Positions 44,743 to 57,544 of a DNA stretch of 64,000 bases are shown piece by piece. Origin of the DNA: Polytrichum commune. Taxonomy: Eukaryota; Streptophyta; Polytrichopsida; Polytrichales; Polytrichaceae. Location of the stretch: positions 20,476,144 through 20,540,143 of the forward strand of contig OX485809.1 in the NCBI GenBank assembly GCA_950295325.1, read 5' to 3'. Within the stretch, counting starts at the first letter, position 1. Every line of letters starts with the position of its first letter. The notes below the pieces were generated by a model. That model saw nothing but the letters and a program-made list of their open reading frames with translations. It made no database searches and was not told the DNA's origin. The position numbers were made by a program, and so were the translations under genes.

Positions 44743-46764
44743 TCACTCTGCTGTTGACTTCTTCAGGTAGGCAATAAGATCTGCTCGCTCTTGCGGCTTC
44801 TTCAAGCCAGGGAACATCTTTTTTGTGCCAGGAATAAACTGCACACATCGAACACAACAAATGTTCACACTTGCAAACTGAACACTTCTGAAACAGTGCA
44901 AATAAACCCATCTATACAGATAGATGCCTTTCGTACAGTCCAGGCTTCTCAATCATAAAAGCTAGACGGCAAATATCACGGAGCTGAAATTGATATGTTC
45001 GTCATTTGACGACCATAACTAGCTACGAAAAAATGAACCACACAAAACACCGCTTTTTGTGGCATGGTAATCAAAATTGCTGTCACCATAGCAACCTCAC
45101 CTTCTTAGGATTTAACAAATACTCGTAGAGATGCTCCTCACCCCACTCCACAGCCTTGTCCTTGTTGGCTTTGGAGTAAGTGTAACCGGCAGTAGTTCCG
45201 GATGTCCTTCCGAACAAGCCATGCAAGTTTGGTCCTGGAAGACACGACACCCAGGAGTCAGGAATAATTCGTTGTTCCTCAACATATCGTCATAATTAGT
45301 AGGTTTTCAGGTGCAAACAAAGAACAGCACCAAAGAGAATCTGGACACAAAACCTGCTACAAAAACGGTGTTTGGTACCCACTGCTTGCCTCCTGTGCTC
45401 AAATGGATGACCCTATTTCTACTTCGCGAGAAGATCATCAGATGACTTTTCTAAAACACGACTTTGAAGTTATAGCTTCGATGAAATTCTTCCAGCACAG
45501 CAATCAGTAATATCCCAATTATTGCACACCAATCCTTTGCAGACAATATAATTTAAATCCCCACGGGTCAGACATATCCTAATGCTCATAATGAACATCC
45601 AACTCTGCCGCAAGAAAGGAACATTAAGGTAATCTCGTATTGGAACACAGAAAAGGTCCATAGACTTTAGAAGTGACGAGGCAAGAAGCGCTAGGCATTG
45701 AAACGAACTACAGACTAGAGACGACAGTATAAGATGTGCATGCACATTTACTGGCAGGGTTTGTACTATGTGCAATCCTTTTTAAAGAAAAGAGAAAGTG
45801 TTATCGTGTGGTACTGGGAATACCTGGTTGGATGTCCTGTTCAATGCTTCAAGATGCTTATTCTGGTGTAGGAAAACAAGTGATTTACTGAGGTGGTTTA
45901 TTTCATGTTTAAGCAAAACATTAGAGGAAACATTAAAGAGATATATATTCGACATCAACCAAAAACTACTATCCCGGAAAGAGTTCGACTTTTTCCATAC
46001 CCCGTCCCGCTATCTGCCCAGCCAGGTGATCTTTGCTGCACGTACTACCTTTTCCAAGGTAATTCGAACGATCTTCACAAAATCATATTTAAATGGACTA
46101 ACTTCTGGGCGATCGGCACTCCCAATTAAGTTTCTGGACGATGGGCATTGACTCAACTATATGTGCTCAAATCTCAACCAACTATCCGCCCAGAGATTCA
46201 ACAATCTCGGTTGTGAAGCTAAAAAATCAACTTCTGGGATGAGCGACGACGTGCGCCAAACAGTGACAAAATCTCCCTGGAGCTTAAAACCAACTTGCTG
46301 CTCGACCTCTACTCTCACTCGTTGCCATGCTCTGAACCACGACCGTGAATGCTCCAGAGAAGATATTAACTTGGACAAGACGAATTATCTCTAGGCACAG
46401 AATGACCGAATCTCTGAAAAAAAAATCCAGCGATTTCGCCGAAAGACACCACGCTAACTCCTCCAAAACAACTTCAGTGCCACTTCGTGCAATGTCGACT
46501 TGGATGCACCTTGTTAGGGAACAGCAACACCTCGCAGAGGATCTCCAATGAAGGCAGTCCTTCTCTGTGAGCACCGAACCAAAACTATAACCTGGGTGGA
46601 GTACTACTTAGCTAAGTCGTGTATCCCAGACAGACGCAGTTACCTTGCTTGTGGCCAGCGGCCTTGTCAACGGCGTGGCAAAAGGCGCACTTGGTTTTGA
46701 AGATCTCCTCGCCCACCTTCCCATTCCCCTTGGGCGCCTCCGACCAGCTTTCCTTGGACGCCAT
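44743..46764 (-). CDS. CYTC: Cytochrome c paralogue with Lys at the Met80 ligand position
   Basis: Exons on minus are 46,764-46,644 (121), 45,234-45,101 (134) and 44,838-44,743 (96). GT-AG borders sit at exactly the positions of the plus-strand paralogue, and the product is 116 residues. Cytochrome c carries electrons from complex III to complex IV in the mitochondrial intermembrane space. The haem-attachment motif CAFCH (residues 26-30) is intact. Exon 2 protein ([20 protein letters not shown] onward) is identical to the paralogue despite many silent changes. Exon 1 differs at six residues (N6S, A8S, E15G, A17V, K20E, Q28F). In exon 3 PGTKMVFPG has become PGTKKMFPG, so residue 92 (vertebrate Met80, the axial haem ligand) is Lys and Met is one place later. 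The frame is intact. It is either a neofunctionalised paralogue, a functional variant using the shifted Met, or early decay. Confidence 0.93.
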
Positions 46765-46849
46765 CGCCGACGATCCACACCAAATCCGAGCTCCCCTCCC
46801 GCAGCACTCTCATCTGTCTAGTCACGTCTCTCTCGCATTCTCAAAGTCA

Positions 46850-46864
46850 AGCTTATTATATGAC
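46850..46864 (-). promoter_or_regulatory. TATA-like box of the minus-strand cytochrome c gene
   Basis: Read on minus, TCATATAATAAGC lies about 90 bases before the ATG at 46,764. The plus-strand paralogue shares only the last 20 or so bases of 5' leader, so the two promoters differ. Confidence 0.4.
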
Positions 46865-46869
46865 CCCTA

Positions 46870-47500
46870 GGGGCGGGAAACTCCCTTACCGCTCCGCTTG
46901 TAGATTCTTGTAAGGGTTATTACGCATACTAACTTATGCACTAAACCCTAAACCCCATCACTAGTTAGAACATGGCTTTTCCGAACACTTGGCTTCGACA
47001 CGGATTTTTTGCGTGTCGAAATCCACGCTCTTTTGGTTGGACCACCACTAGAGCCATTTTATCATGTGGGCCGCCACTAAATTTGTGCTATAAATCTTCT
47101 AGATTATAGTCACATTCTTGTGGGACATGGTGCCGTCTTGTTGTTTTGTTGGCCATGCAAAAGATCTATGAAGTTTTTGTTATGATTTTGGTTATTTATT
47201 AGATATAGATTCCATTCACGTTTACTCATAATATCTAGGTCCCGTGTATATTATTGAGTGTACAATATGAAGGAATTTTATCTTCTCTCTTTGTTTAATT
47301 TAGAGACCTTCTTGCTGTAGTGATCTATTTGCCTCTCCTCCAAAGTGTTATATTTTTGGCTACTCATTCAAGCTTACACACTAGATTCCATGTTTATTAT
47401 TTAATGTCCATGAAGGAATCTTCTATATTTGTTTAGTTTTACAGATCATAGATTTAGATGTGAGTCACCTTCCTAAGTAATTACTAATGTGAGAGAGAGG
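46870..47500. other. Intergenic stretch
   Basis: AT-rich; no gene or repeat recognised apart from a two-unit TAAACCC word at 46,941. Confidence 0.45.
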
Positions 47501-47502
47501 GA

Positions 47503-47720
47503 ATTACCACATACAAGTGTGTCTTTCATTCATCCAACATAGAAGCACTGAAAGAGTAAATGGTCTACATGTTATTATTTTTATTTATTTAGGGACCAAA
47601 TTTAGGTTTGGAGACCCCAAATTAACCTAGTGTAAGTCATTTGAGATGAATCCACCAAACATCTATAGGGGACAAGTTTTTTTTATGTTGGATGGATGAG
47701 AGGTACTTTACTTGGTAGAT
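47503..47720. mobile_element. MITE family B, copy 2 (decayed)
   Basis: The left arm ACCACATACAAGTGTGTCTT then TCATTCATCCAACATA and the right arm TTTTATGTTGGATGGATGAG then AGGTAC match copies at 28,380 and 50,668. The right end beyond AGGTAC has diverged. Confidence 0.7.
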
Positions 47721-47779
47721 TCTTACAATACAAGGTGAAAGCAACCTTTACATATAGAGTGCTTCAAAGCCCTCTTTCT

Positions 47780-47945
47780 GCACACATGTGTGGTGCAACG
47801 AGTTGGTGGCTAAGAATTTCAAATGGGGGTCGTGAGGTCCAAAGGTTTGAACCCCCTTGGCCACCTCCCTTGGCCTAACTTTGTAGGTGGCTATGTACGT
47901 TAGGCAACTCACGTGGGGAGGGCCTATCAACATATTAGACATGTT
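47780..47945 (+). repeat. Candidate tRNA-derived SINE head and body
   Basis: The A-box-like TTGGTGGCTAAG near 47,801 is followed about 35 bases later by the B box GGTTTGAACCCC (about 47,843) within a stem (GGGGG..CCCCC). A short GC-rich body then runs to about 47,940. No poly tail or target duplication was identified. Confidence 0.5.
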
Positions 47946-47949
47946 TTTT

Positions 47950-50660
47950 TATGGGAGAAACATGATTATTGAAATTCTTAAAATTACCCCTAGAAATTAC
48001 TAATAATTTTTATTGCACAAATATTACCATGTCAAAACGAAGAGTTTGTTAGTACTTAAATAAAATTTGCTTTGTGTCTAACAGGGCATGACCCTTAGCA
48101 CACGACTTGAACAATGCTTTTTGGACCACCTTAGGAGCCATAGACCAGAATTTGAATATACGTCAAGTGGACCCTTTTTGGCTATTTTGTGTTAAAACAA
48201 GCGTTGAAAAGAGCCTTGTTTTGCACTAGTGTTGTTTTCAAGAGAATTATAAAGTAAAAAATGAACTATGTTTTCCCTTTGTTAATACATTGTTATATAT
48301 AGTAATGTATTGTTATTTAATTGAAAAGTGTTCAATTTTTTATGGACTCTTTTAATTTCTTACCTCAAACCCTGAAAGTTTGAAATATAGTTTTATTGCA
48401 TATATTTATCACGAAGTTTAATGAGTCTAGATCGATTATAAAGAAACCATGAGAGTTGCTAGATATTGCTACCATATTGATGTGATCTTAAAATCATTAG
48501 CAACAATTTAAACTCTTTTAGGTACAGTAAAATTTGAAGTTTAGAAAGCTTAACTTTCAGATGATCTAATGAAACCACAATATGCTCTAGGAAGTCAAGT
48601 TTGAAGCTCTAGGAAACCTAAATTTGTGTGGGACTTGACTAAATATGGAAACTATTGTAATAAAAAAATGGACACAAAATCCACTTGTGTTACGATGAGG
48701 TTGGACTATTTGCAACCAGTCTAGGTTCATTGATGAACACCATTGGGGAAGGTCTATGTGATTGTTCAACCCTTAATCCTTTGAGGAGGTTCCTAGAAGT
48801 TATTTGTTGGTCAAGCTTGAATAGTTACATCTTGAAGATAATATTCACTCTTGTATGAGCTCAATTGATGAACCGAAATTCTATTTTGTATTCCATTTTA
48901 CAAATATGAAATCAAAAAAATGAAGTGTTTTATTGCATTCTTCACAAGGAATTGGTAACTATTGTGCACCCACATTACTATTCATGGTATTTTTAATGTA
49001 AAAATAAGCTCAATAGTGTGGCTCACAATATTTATTATAATCATTATAGCTAACACATGAGAAAAACTACATTGATGGCTTTGACTATCCAATTCAACCT
49101 TCAATATAGTTTCAATGGTGATAAAGTGTCCAAGAAACTTATTGGTCCCTACCCTAGGGACCACCTCCAACATGAGGCAATAGCACTTGTCCTATAGCCA
49201 TGCTCAACGCACCTGTCCCAAGTTCACATAAGAGCACGCAACTAAGATCAAGGTGAGTATCCCTCATTGATGCCAACACTAGAGGTTGGCATCGTGTGTG
49301 TCTCTCTCTTTGGTCCATACCCCAATTCTTCCAGCTTTGTCTTTGGCTTCGTTACCTCTCATTGCCCCTTGCTGTTATTGTTTGATGCTATATATATGGA
49401 TGGGGCTCCCCAAACTAATGACCTATCGTGGGCACTTCCAATTCTATATGCAATTTTGACATCAATTTCCATCAAGGAATGCCTCATCTTACAAGCAATT
49501 ATGAATCACGCTTATGGTTATTTCAAGTTTTAAAATTAGAGTCAACATGCAAATTTTATTGGAGGTCAAAGTGATGATTATCTCTCTATCAAATGATCAC
49601 ACACTCCCTCCCAATTGTTTTGACAATTGAACATAGAATGATGTCCATATTTTGAGCATCTAGTCCAATTTCATAATGTGACATGTATTTTTGGTGCCAA
49701 TTGTTAACTGCAAACCTTGCCATATACCACTCAAATACATGTGTCCTATTTGATCCTTTAATGTTCTCAGTAACCTGAGGCGTCACCTCTTGTTGGGAGA
49801 ATATTCTTTATCCATTTTCCTCACATCATCATGCGAAGCTCCCACTTGGCATGGTGATTCTTATTTATTTCAAGACTAGATGTTGCATATCATGCTAGAT
49901 TTCACCTTGATTTGCACAATTTAACAATGCTTTTAAACAAATTTGATTCATGTGGAAGGTCACTAAGACTTGAATGAGGAGGCAAACTTTTCTAGCATGT
50001 GGATGTTGCCCATTGTAAGTATAAACTATTTTTAAGTGGTTTGGCCATTGACAATACGAACGGACACTTCATTCACGCCGGCCCCCTTTAATTAGGGACC
50101 GGAGTTTCTATCTATCTATCTGGTTTGGCCAACACCTCAAAGAAAACATGATCCAAAGATGGAGTTCAAGTTCAATATGAGAAAACCCATCCTTTAGTCA
50201 ATGAACTTTGACCAATTCTAGAGGAGGCATATGACCTCCAAATTTGGAAATTCTAAATTTCACATGTATGGATTCTAATTTCTTCTACCATAATGATCCA
50301 AGGTCCACATCCACCCCATCATTCAAAAACAAAACAAAAAAATTTGCTCACTAGCTACCCCAACATGAAAAAAGCAACTTTGCAACCTTTGGATCTTCTC
50401 AAGTTTTTTTTTGGGGGAGGGGGGTTCCCACAATATTATTATGAAATTGGCTTCTAAAGGCAAATGATTGATTAATACAAATCTTGACAATAGTGGCCTC
50501 AAATGCTTCCAACACCAAGGGTGGTATGAAATCCATTGGAATGCACCCCGGTGCAATAAAGAGTAAGAATAGTTACCACATAAGACCCACATATGTTATA
50601 ATTTAAATTAAGTTGTGCTAGTAAGATGCTAATGGAAGCGAGAGTAATGGAGTCGATGAA
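47950..50660. other. Stretch without a supported gene
   Basis: Small frames only (65 to 89 codons), none recognised. It contains a short G run (50,411-50,427) and a CTAT microsatellite (about 50,108-50,120). Confidence 0.5.
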
Positions 50661-50667
50661 AGAGAAA

Positions 50668-50884
50668 TATTGCACACGAGCGCACCTCTCATCCATCCAA
50701 CACATAAACTTGACCCCTATAGGTTTGTGGTTGATTTATCTCAAATGATCTAGACATAAATTTGTGGTCTTTAAAATTAATGACGGTGTCAAATCGACAA
50801 AAGAAAGTAAAAGTAACCTATGGGATGCATGTTGTTTCAGAGGTTTTATGTTGGATGAATGAGAGGTACGCTTGTATGCAATAA
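50668..50884. mobile_element. MITE family B, copy 3
   Basis: The left arm TATTGCACACGAGCGCACCT then CTCATCCATCCAAC and the right arm TTATGTTGGATGAATGAGAG then GTACGCTTGTATGCAATA are inverted. The interior word GATTTATCTCAAATGA is shared with copy 1. The unit is about 217 bp and is the best preserved of the three. Confidence 0.85.
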
Positions 50885-50949
50885 CTCCCTCTCACCTATG
50901 GAGTCCAAGGCAAACCCAAATAGTTTATAAGTTAACTTAGATGGTACAA

Positions 50950-52270
50950 CATAAGGGCATGTTTACACGAAATCCATTGGGCCATGGCTCTCAAGAATCC
51001 TTCAATTCTTATTGGTTGAGAATGTCACATGCCCCCGCTTTAGGTTTACATGAGGGGCAGTTTTGGCTATAGCTTAATCTAACTAGAGGCAGGAGGCTAA
51101 CTAGTAGTAAACTTGTTCAAAAAGACAATATTAAGCTTAAAACAATGTGAATAGCAGGCTATAGGCAGTTAACGGCGGTTTGCAGCCTGCAGGTAGTTAC
51201 TGAGGGAGCCGGGCTATAAGCAGTCTCTCTCTGACGAGAAAGACAGATCATTTTCAAACTCAATATCTGATTATAGCTGAGAGAGCTAGGAATGGTAGCG
51301 CAGGCTATAGGCTGAGCGTGAGAGCTTCAGGTAGAGCATAGCCATGGAATCCTGAGAGAGGAGCATAGGCTATAGGCAATACCTTTTAGGAAGATAGTTG
51401 GCTGACCAGGATATAGCCTGGTAGTCTTTTTGGAAAACTCTGAATTATGAGTAAAGCATATTGTAAGTTGTTGAGAACGAAATGTGATGAACTTGAGTGG
51501 AAGAGAGTTCTTGTGAAGTTTTTGTCGCAGTCATAAGTATAATGGTACTTAGTTGTTTAAGCAAATTGCTGGGCGATGATCATGGGGAATAACAGTGCAG
51601 TATCAGCGAGTGAATGTGTTGCATTCATTACATGAGGGATATGGAGAGGTTGTGAAGTGGAGATTGCTTTGAAGCGTATAGTCTACATGCGTACGTCATT
51701 GGGATAGACTATCAAACGCACCTGTAGCTATAGCTTGGTCTAAATGAAATTCCAACAAGTTGTTTTAATCCCAAAAATTAGAGATGTCGTATTAATCTGA
51801 TAAGTCTAAGTCATATGGAAAGTTAACCCTGAAGGGTTACTGTCGAGAGAGAGGACGAGTAAAGGCCGTAAGAGGAAGGCTGAGGAAAAAACAGGCTATA
51901 TTCTCAGTACGAGTCAGTAAGATTAGTCTTCTGGAGTGAGAGTAGTTTATCGCCGAGAGAGCGAAAGGTCAGATTGTGACGAGAGTACGGAAGTACAGTT
52001 CTTTGAGAGCAGTTTATGGATTTGAGCAGTATATGAGTAAAAGAGAGAAAGGATTGAGATTAATTGTCAAGCAAGGTAAGAGCAATATTCGACCCTGTCT
52101 CTTGGCTATATGAATTTGTTTATCGCCTATGCTATTATCAGAGACTATGTGATTGCATAAACAAAACTACGTATATAAGTGATGATTACAGGCTTACGGC
52201 GTCAGACTAGGTTCTCATGCAAAATGGTGGCTATAGTCTCAGAACCCGTTTTGGCTAAAACGTGAGTTAA
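50950..52270. repeat. Non-coding tract with dispersed GGCTATA motifs
   Basis: GGCTATA occurs on the plus strand at 51,065, 51,156, 51,211, 51,303, 51,368, 51,894, 52,104 and 52,229, often extended to GGCTATAG. Related words are TAGCTATAGCTTGG (51,723) and GATATAGCCTGG (51,410). The tract is rich in GAGAG and lacks coding potential. It begins near TTTACATGAGGGGCAGTTTT and ends near CGTTTTGGCTAAAACG. It may be a decayed non-autonomous transposon or degenerate satellite. Confidence 0.55.
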
Positions 52271-52279
52271 CTTAACTAT

Positions 52280-55200
52280 AGCATGTCTTTCGTTGAGAAG
52301 AAATACACAAAATAAGGATGAATTAATAAATTAACCCACACATAAAATCATAACGAGAGATTATATTTGAGAGATGGCAGTTACGAGAATATTGCACCCG
52401 GAAGGGAAAAATGACTATCGCCAAGCTTTTGAGCTTCACGACTGAACTAGGTCAAAGCCTTAGAGTGCTAGAGAATTCCCTAAAGATAGGACAGAATCAC
52501 CCACGACTGAAAGGGCACAAAGGAACCATAAGAGTGAAGATTAAGTGGAGTGAATAAGGAATGAAGCAAGAATGAACCCAAGATGTTATTGTAATCCTTA
52601 ATCCAATGTGACATTAACCCTTATAGACACTATCTCAATCTTCTTGGAGACCTTGTTCCCTGGGTTTTGTTGTTTTAAGACATAGCAAAAAACTTACTAC
52701 AACAACCCATTACATTTTTAGTGAATGAAAAATCTACATGCAATCCCATATGGCAAGTACGGATAATGTTGGCCAGGATTGTAGGGGAAATTTTCAGGGA
52801 AAATTCTTGAAGGTAGGCATGGTAGAAAAATGTAGCAACAATTTGGGTTTACACTAAGGGCTTGTGACCTCCAAAATACTTTGTCCATGAACTCCTCTAT
52901 CCTCTCATTCAAAAAGTGGGGCGCCATGGTCATTTAACCTTAACAACCTAGGCGACTACAAAGTGGTTGATTTCTAGTCAAAGGGCTAAATCATCATATT
53001 TTGAACCTTTGTTGGAGATTCTCCTTTCCCTAGATGTTTAATGTAGGCTACGATGCATCAATTGACTGTTGGGATTTAGCAAAGGACCTGATCTATAGAT
53101 TCTACACCGTTGTGAAAATTGAAACTCGCGTGCCCAAAATGCAAACCAAGTTATAGGGATACTTCAATCATGTGCCGTTTGTAACTTTTTCCTTTGAATT
53201 TTCTTACTTACAAATGAATACATGCAATCTCTACCATAAATGAAAATTTTAGATGAAATTTTATGCTTATAGTGTTTTACTTTCAACCTCATCTTTTTAC
53301 ATACAAAAACTCATAACTAATACAAATATGGTCCAAATCATGGTGGAATCTTTATTTATAGTTTCAATATACGCTTGCCTACTCTTGTAAAAAAAGTACT
53401 TTAGGTAATCCCTGCAAATAAACAAAAATTACTCATATCCAACGCTTTGACTTCTTGGAAATAGGCCATGCATTTAGGGGTCAAGAGCCATTGCCTAGTA
53501 GAGTTATCCTTAAAGTCTATCAAAGAGGAATCAAGTCTTGGGGATTTTGTCTTGGTTTTGGCAACATGACTATTTTGAGCACTCTCTTGACATCAGTGTG
53601 TATGTTTGACAAATTTCATTTGATGTTCAACTTCAAATCCAAAGTGTCACGTGACGTTTTCAAAAAAAATGAAAAAAAATGTCAATTGACATATACTTTT
53701 GATTCTAAAATGTCACCTCAATTTCAAGTTACACAATAGTGTAGAAAAACTAATCTTTTGAATAATCAACATACAATCTTAATTTGTAACAATTTTTTTT
53801 GTTAATCGAGCATAAATATCCTCCAGTCTCACATTTTTCTCTCCAAGTGTTGAACACGGGTAGATCACTTAGTGCATTTTTAAAATGACGTGTGGCATAA
53901 TATAGAGAAGATTAAAATCATTTGAAATAAAAATTATAAAGGAATTCCAAAAATGAAGGGGCCATTAAATGTAGACAATCCCATTATAAGTAAGTTAGAT
54001 GGATATAAAACGTGGGCCATTATTTTTTTGTAAAATTAATATAGGGGCTAAAGATAAGGATCCTAGAAGGTATGTTTAGTATGGTATGTAAATGGGTTTA
54101 GGACTCACGGGGATGGATGATAATTGGGATTTCCGTCTATCCGAAATTACTTAAAAGGAATATAGAGTACAAAAAATTGCAGTGACTTGGACAATATAAG
54201 TAATGGAAGGGTGCAAACAAATGGGCCATTTTTGAAATTTAAGTAATTATAGGGAGGCTTTAATTCAACCCTTGAAGGTAAATAGCCCTGAAACAAAAAA
54301 AAAAAACCCCAGCTGCACGTGGTGCACAAAAATGCCTTAGAGTGATCTACCCGTGGTGTTGAAGATGGTAGCCCAGTTCATTGCATCCAATTCAAAAGAG
54401 ACCTGAAGAAGAAGAAGAAGAACTCCAGTCTCCAGAGAGGCTAAAGTGAATAAAGTGTATGTTCGTAGAACATCCTTGGCCACACCCTAGGGCAATGGCA
54501 TTACATGTTAAACTACTTCACCCTTTGTAGGGGGTAGACACTATATTAGTAACTAATAACCGGTTAGCCGATAACCGGTAGCATGTGACCGTTGTAAATG
54601 GGGTTAATCCAGTACAGTGGCATTGTTTTACATGGTAAAGTATACCGGGTTATAAGTTTGTTTATTTAGTTATGCTAGGTCTTGAAGGTTTGTGACATGT
54701 TGTTGGTTCTCTAGTCTTCGTTTATGAACTAGTATTGAGTGTGCATATTTTGTGGTGACTATGTTAATTTGTTGGAATGTATTTTTTTATTTTTATGAGA
54801 GGGAGTTTGAGTGTTGTTTCTAGGTTTTTCATTGATGGGATGTGTGTAGTGGCTCTCGCGCCTGCAACTACTGTAGCACCATAGTTGGTTCGTGCACCTC
54901 GAAACAAATATTTATTTATTATTTGAAAAAGAAGGTTCATCAACTAAAAATATAATTTATGAAATTTCGTCAGTCCTTTGATTAAAAATAATTTAATTCA
55001 TTTTTTTGGTAAGGTCCAGCAGTACTGGAAGTAAGTTGTTGTTTTTTTCATTCATTCATGGTAGCTTCTTGGCCTTAAACCTAAGTATCCATCTTAACCT
55101 TACTTAGTGTGGCTCTTGTTTGTCTTTACACAATGTATGTGTTAGGTCTTTTGTATGTATTTGCACTTTGACATGTGTGAGAAGAGTGTTAGAAATGGCA

Positions 55201-55590
55201 TCAAAACAACGATGGGTTGATTTTGCTTTTATCCCTATTAGCAAGGAGGAGAGGGAGATGGATATAGAAAGAAAGTTTGTTGCTTTGAGTGACCAACGCG
55301 TTAGCATGCAACCTCTTATGACACGTTAACATGGTTGGAGCTTAAAAGAGTCCAAAATTTATATTAATTAGTTTTTTCCTAATATAAATTTTCACTTATT
55401 CATTTGATTGGGTTCATAATTTCCGATTTTTTTTCGGTTTTTCATTTGGGAATTATTTTTGCACGAACCAACTATATTGCTATGGTAGTACCATGAGTGG
55501 GGCTACATTCCATCCCCATGTTATGATGTTATTGATGAGCGGTTGGTATTTTGTGGTTTTCCTATCAAGGGTTTATGCGGCAAATATGTC
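52280..55590. other. Stretch without a supported gene
   Basis: Small frames only. One 69-codon frame (55,120-55,329) ends in a basic and acidic helix-like stretch (KEEREMDIERKFVALSD) but matches nothing I recognise. 53,440-53,760 shares words with 57,740-58,060 in inverse orientation, including TGTCAATTGACA. Confidence 0.5.
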
Positions 55591-55591
55591 A

Positions 55592-56370
55592 TTACAGTGT
55601 GTATATTCTATGAATTATACGGTGATTCATGTTGTAGGGGCTTTCTGGCGGGGGGTGGTTACATGGATGTCCTATGACACACAATATGTCCAGTTTAAAC
55701 CTGGCATTGCAGTGCGATCTCTGGGTACCACATGTGCATGGCAGTAGCCATGTTGGCACAGTATTTTCTTGAGGTCGTTCATTGTACGTTCCCGCATTCA
55801 TAAGTGTATAGTGTCTATATATTTTATTTGACATAATTAGTTTACGTATTTCCCATACAACTTTGTTATGTCGTTTTGTTATGAGTGCAAAAGAGACATG
55901 CATATGAGCATCAAGTTCAACCTATTGTGCAAATGGCTTTTGATTGCATTTTATTTGGAAAATCCTCTCTCACAAATAGCTATACTTGATGGAATGAGTA
56001 TAATTGTATACCAGAGTTGTATAAGTTTAGGCCAAGTTGTGTGCCATTCCAAATTGCTATCACATATGAGCCAAGCCTCAAATATCATTTTGTTCTCACA
56101 CTCATGTCGAAGTGTTTCTGTAAATTCCAGGAGTTTTCCCTTACACATGTCACTTTCTTCTCCATTGTATTGAAACTTCAACAATATCCTTTCGAGCTGT
56201 AAATTGGTATTTGTGATTCGGTCACTTTCATTGCTTGGATAATTATGAGGGCTAGAAAGTTTGGTTGCATTGCACTCTACAAACACCTTAGAGCACGCAT
56301 TAATTAGCTTGAGGTGTATGGTAAATGGGCATGTATTCATGAATTCAACATCACTTAGTAAAAAGTTCAC
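55592..56370 (-). pseudogene. hAT transposase C-terminal fragment
   Basis: On minus, 56,370-55,951 encodes ENKMIFEAWLICDSNLEWHT then WPKLIQLWYTIILIPSSIAI and CERGFSK, the C-terminal dimerisation motif of hAT transposases. A stop follows. Homology then continues as NAIKSHLHNRLN and ALITKRHNKVVWEIRKL. The N-terminal and core regions are absent. It resembles ZNF862-like hAT proteins more than BED-type DAYSLEEPER ones; that is a judgement from the CERGFS word. Confidence 0.7.
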
Positions 56371-56439
56371 CCTAACTAATTTTTAGATTTGGCAAAATAA
56401 TGCATGTTTCGGGAATTAATACCACACACACTACATGGG

Positions 56440-57540
56440 ATAATCAATGTAGTTGGGCATTGACCAAATAAAGTATCTACCACGTGTGTAGAGAGTAAAA
56501 TTGGTGAGAGTGGAATATCCCAACATCTTAGATATTGGGACAGATCAAGTGATGAACTTCAAGGCCTTGTGAACAATGATAAAAATCCAATATCACACCC
56601 AAGTGCACAATTACTGCTCCTCCCCCTCTGATAGAATCATATGGCTCCTCTTACTTCATATCCTATGTGTTCCCTTGAACTTTAATTCAAGCATTGTATT
56701 GAAGCATTATGATTTTCGCATCATACATTGAACTCAATTGAAAAGGAATCGTGCACTATGCAAGTCTACCACCTCAAATCATCATGTCAAGCTGAGACGA
56801 CTAACCAACCTAAATGACTAGAGATTGGACTAGGTGGGATTTTACCAAAACATAGTACCTAGCATGAGTGTAGATGGTACCACTTACGAGAGTGGAATAT
56901 TTACCATTATCCTAGATATTGGGACAAACTTAGGGGATGAATTTCATGGCCTTGTGAATACTAATAGCATTTCACTCATAGACTCAACTACATTATTGAT
57001 TCCAATCTAACGTCATCTCAATCATTGCATTTAATCAATGAGAATTTCACATTATATATAAAACTCAATTGAAGGGGATCATTGCCCTATGCAAGACCTC
57101 AAAATTCAAATCATCTTGAGCTGAGATGTCTATTTTCCTTAATTTTCAATCAAACAAAGCACTCTAGATCTCTTCCCTTGCTTGAAACTTCAATTCAAGT
57201 GACTTAGGCCATACAAAAATATCTATCACATATGTAGGCGGTGCCACTGGTGAGAGTAGATTATCTACCATTGGCTTAGAGTACATGACAAACTTTAGGG
57301 ACCTGTGAACGTTGATGGCATCCAAATCACATACCCAACAATAGTATTGCTTTCAATCTAGCTTCAATTCAAGCATTCTGAATTGTACATTGTACATTAA
57401 ACTCGATTTGAAGGGGATCTCTACCATATGCAAAGTCTACCTCAAATCATCCCAGTGTCAAGCTGAGATGCCTCAAAATTAACCCAATATTTAACCAGCC
57501 AAAGCACCACTCTTTGAGATATGCCGAGGCAAATGATTCA
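56440..57540. repeat. Three-unit tandem repeat, period about 365-385 bp
   Basis: Units begin near 56,440, 56,825 and 57,190. Anchor words fall near 56,487, 56,871 and 57,234 (GTAGATGGTACCACT or variant), each followed by TACCATTATCCTAGATATTG-like and GGCCTTGTGAA-like words. Unit ends share AACTCAATTGAAGGGGATC, CTATGCAA and AGCTGAGATG. The anchor block is related to the repeat in intron 1 of the pectate lyase gene (39,399-39,476). Confidence 0.8.
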
Positions 57541-57544
57541 TTCA

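Noticed and set aside
45798-46394. Several plus-strand frames between cytochrome c exons 1 and 2
   Set aside because: They lie in intron 1 of the minus-strand cytochrome c gene and are not conserved as frames in the homologous intron at 60.4-61.7 kb.
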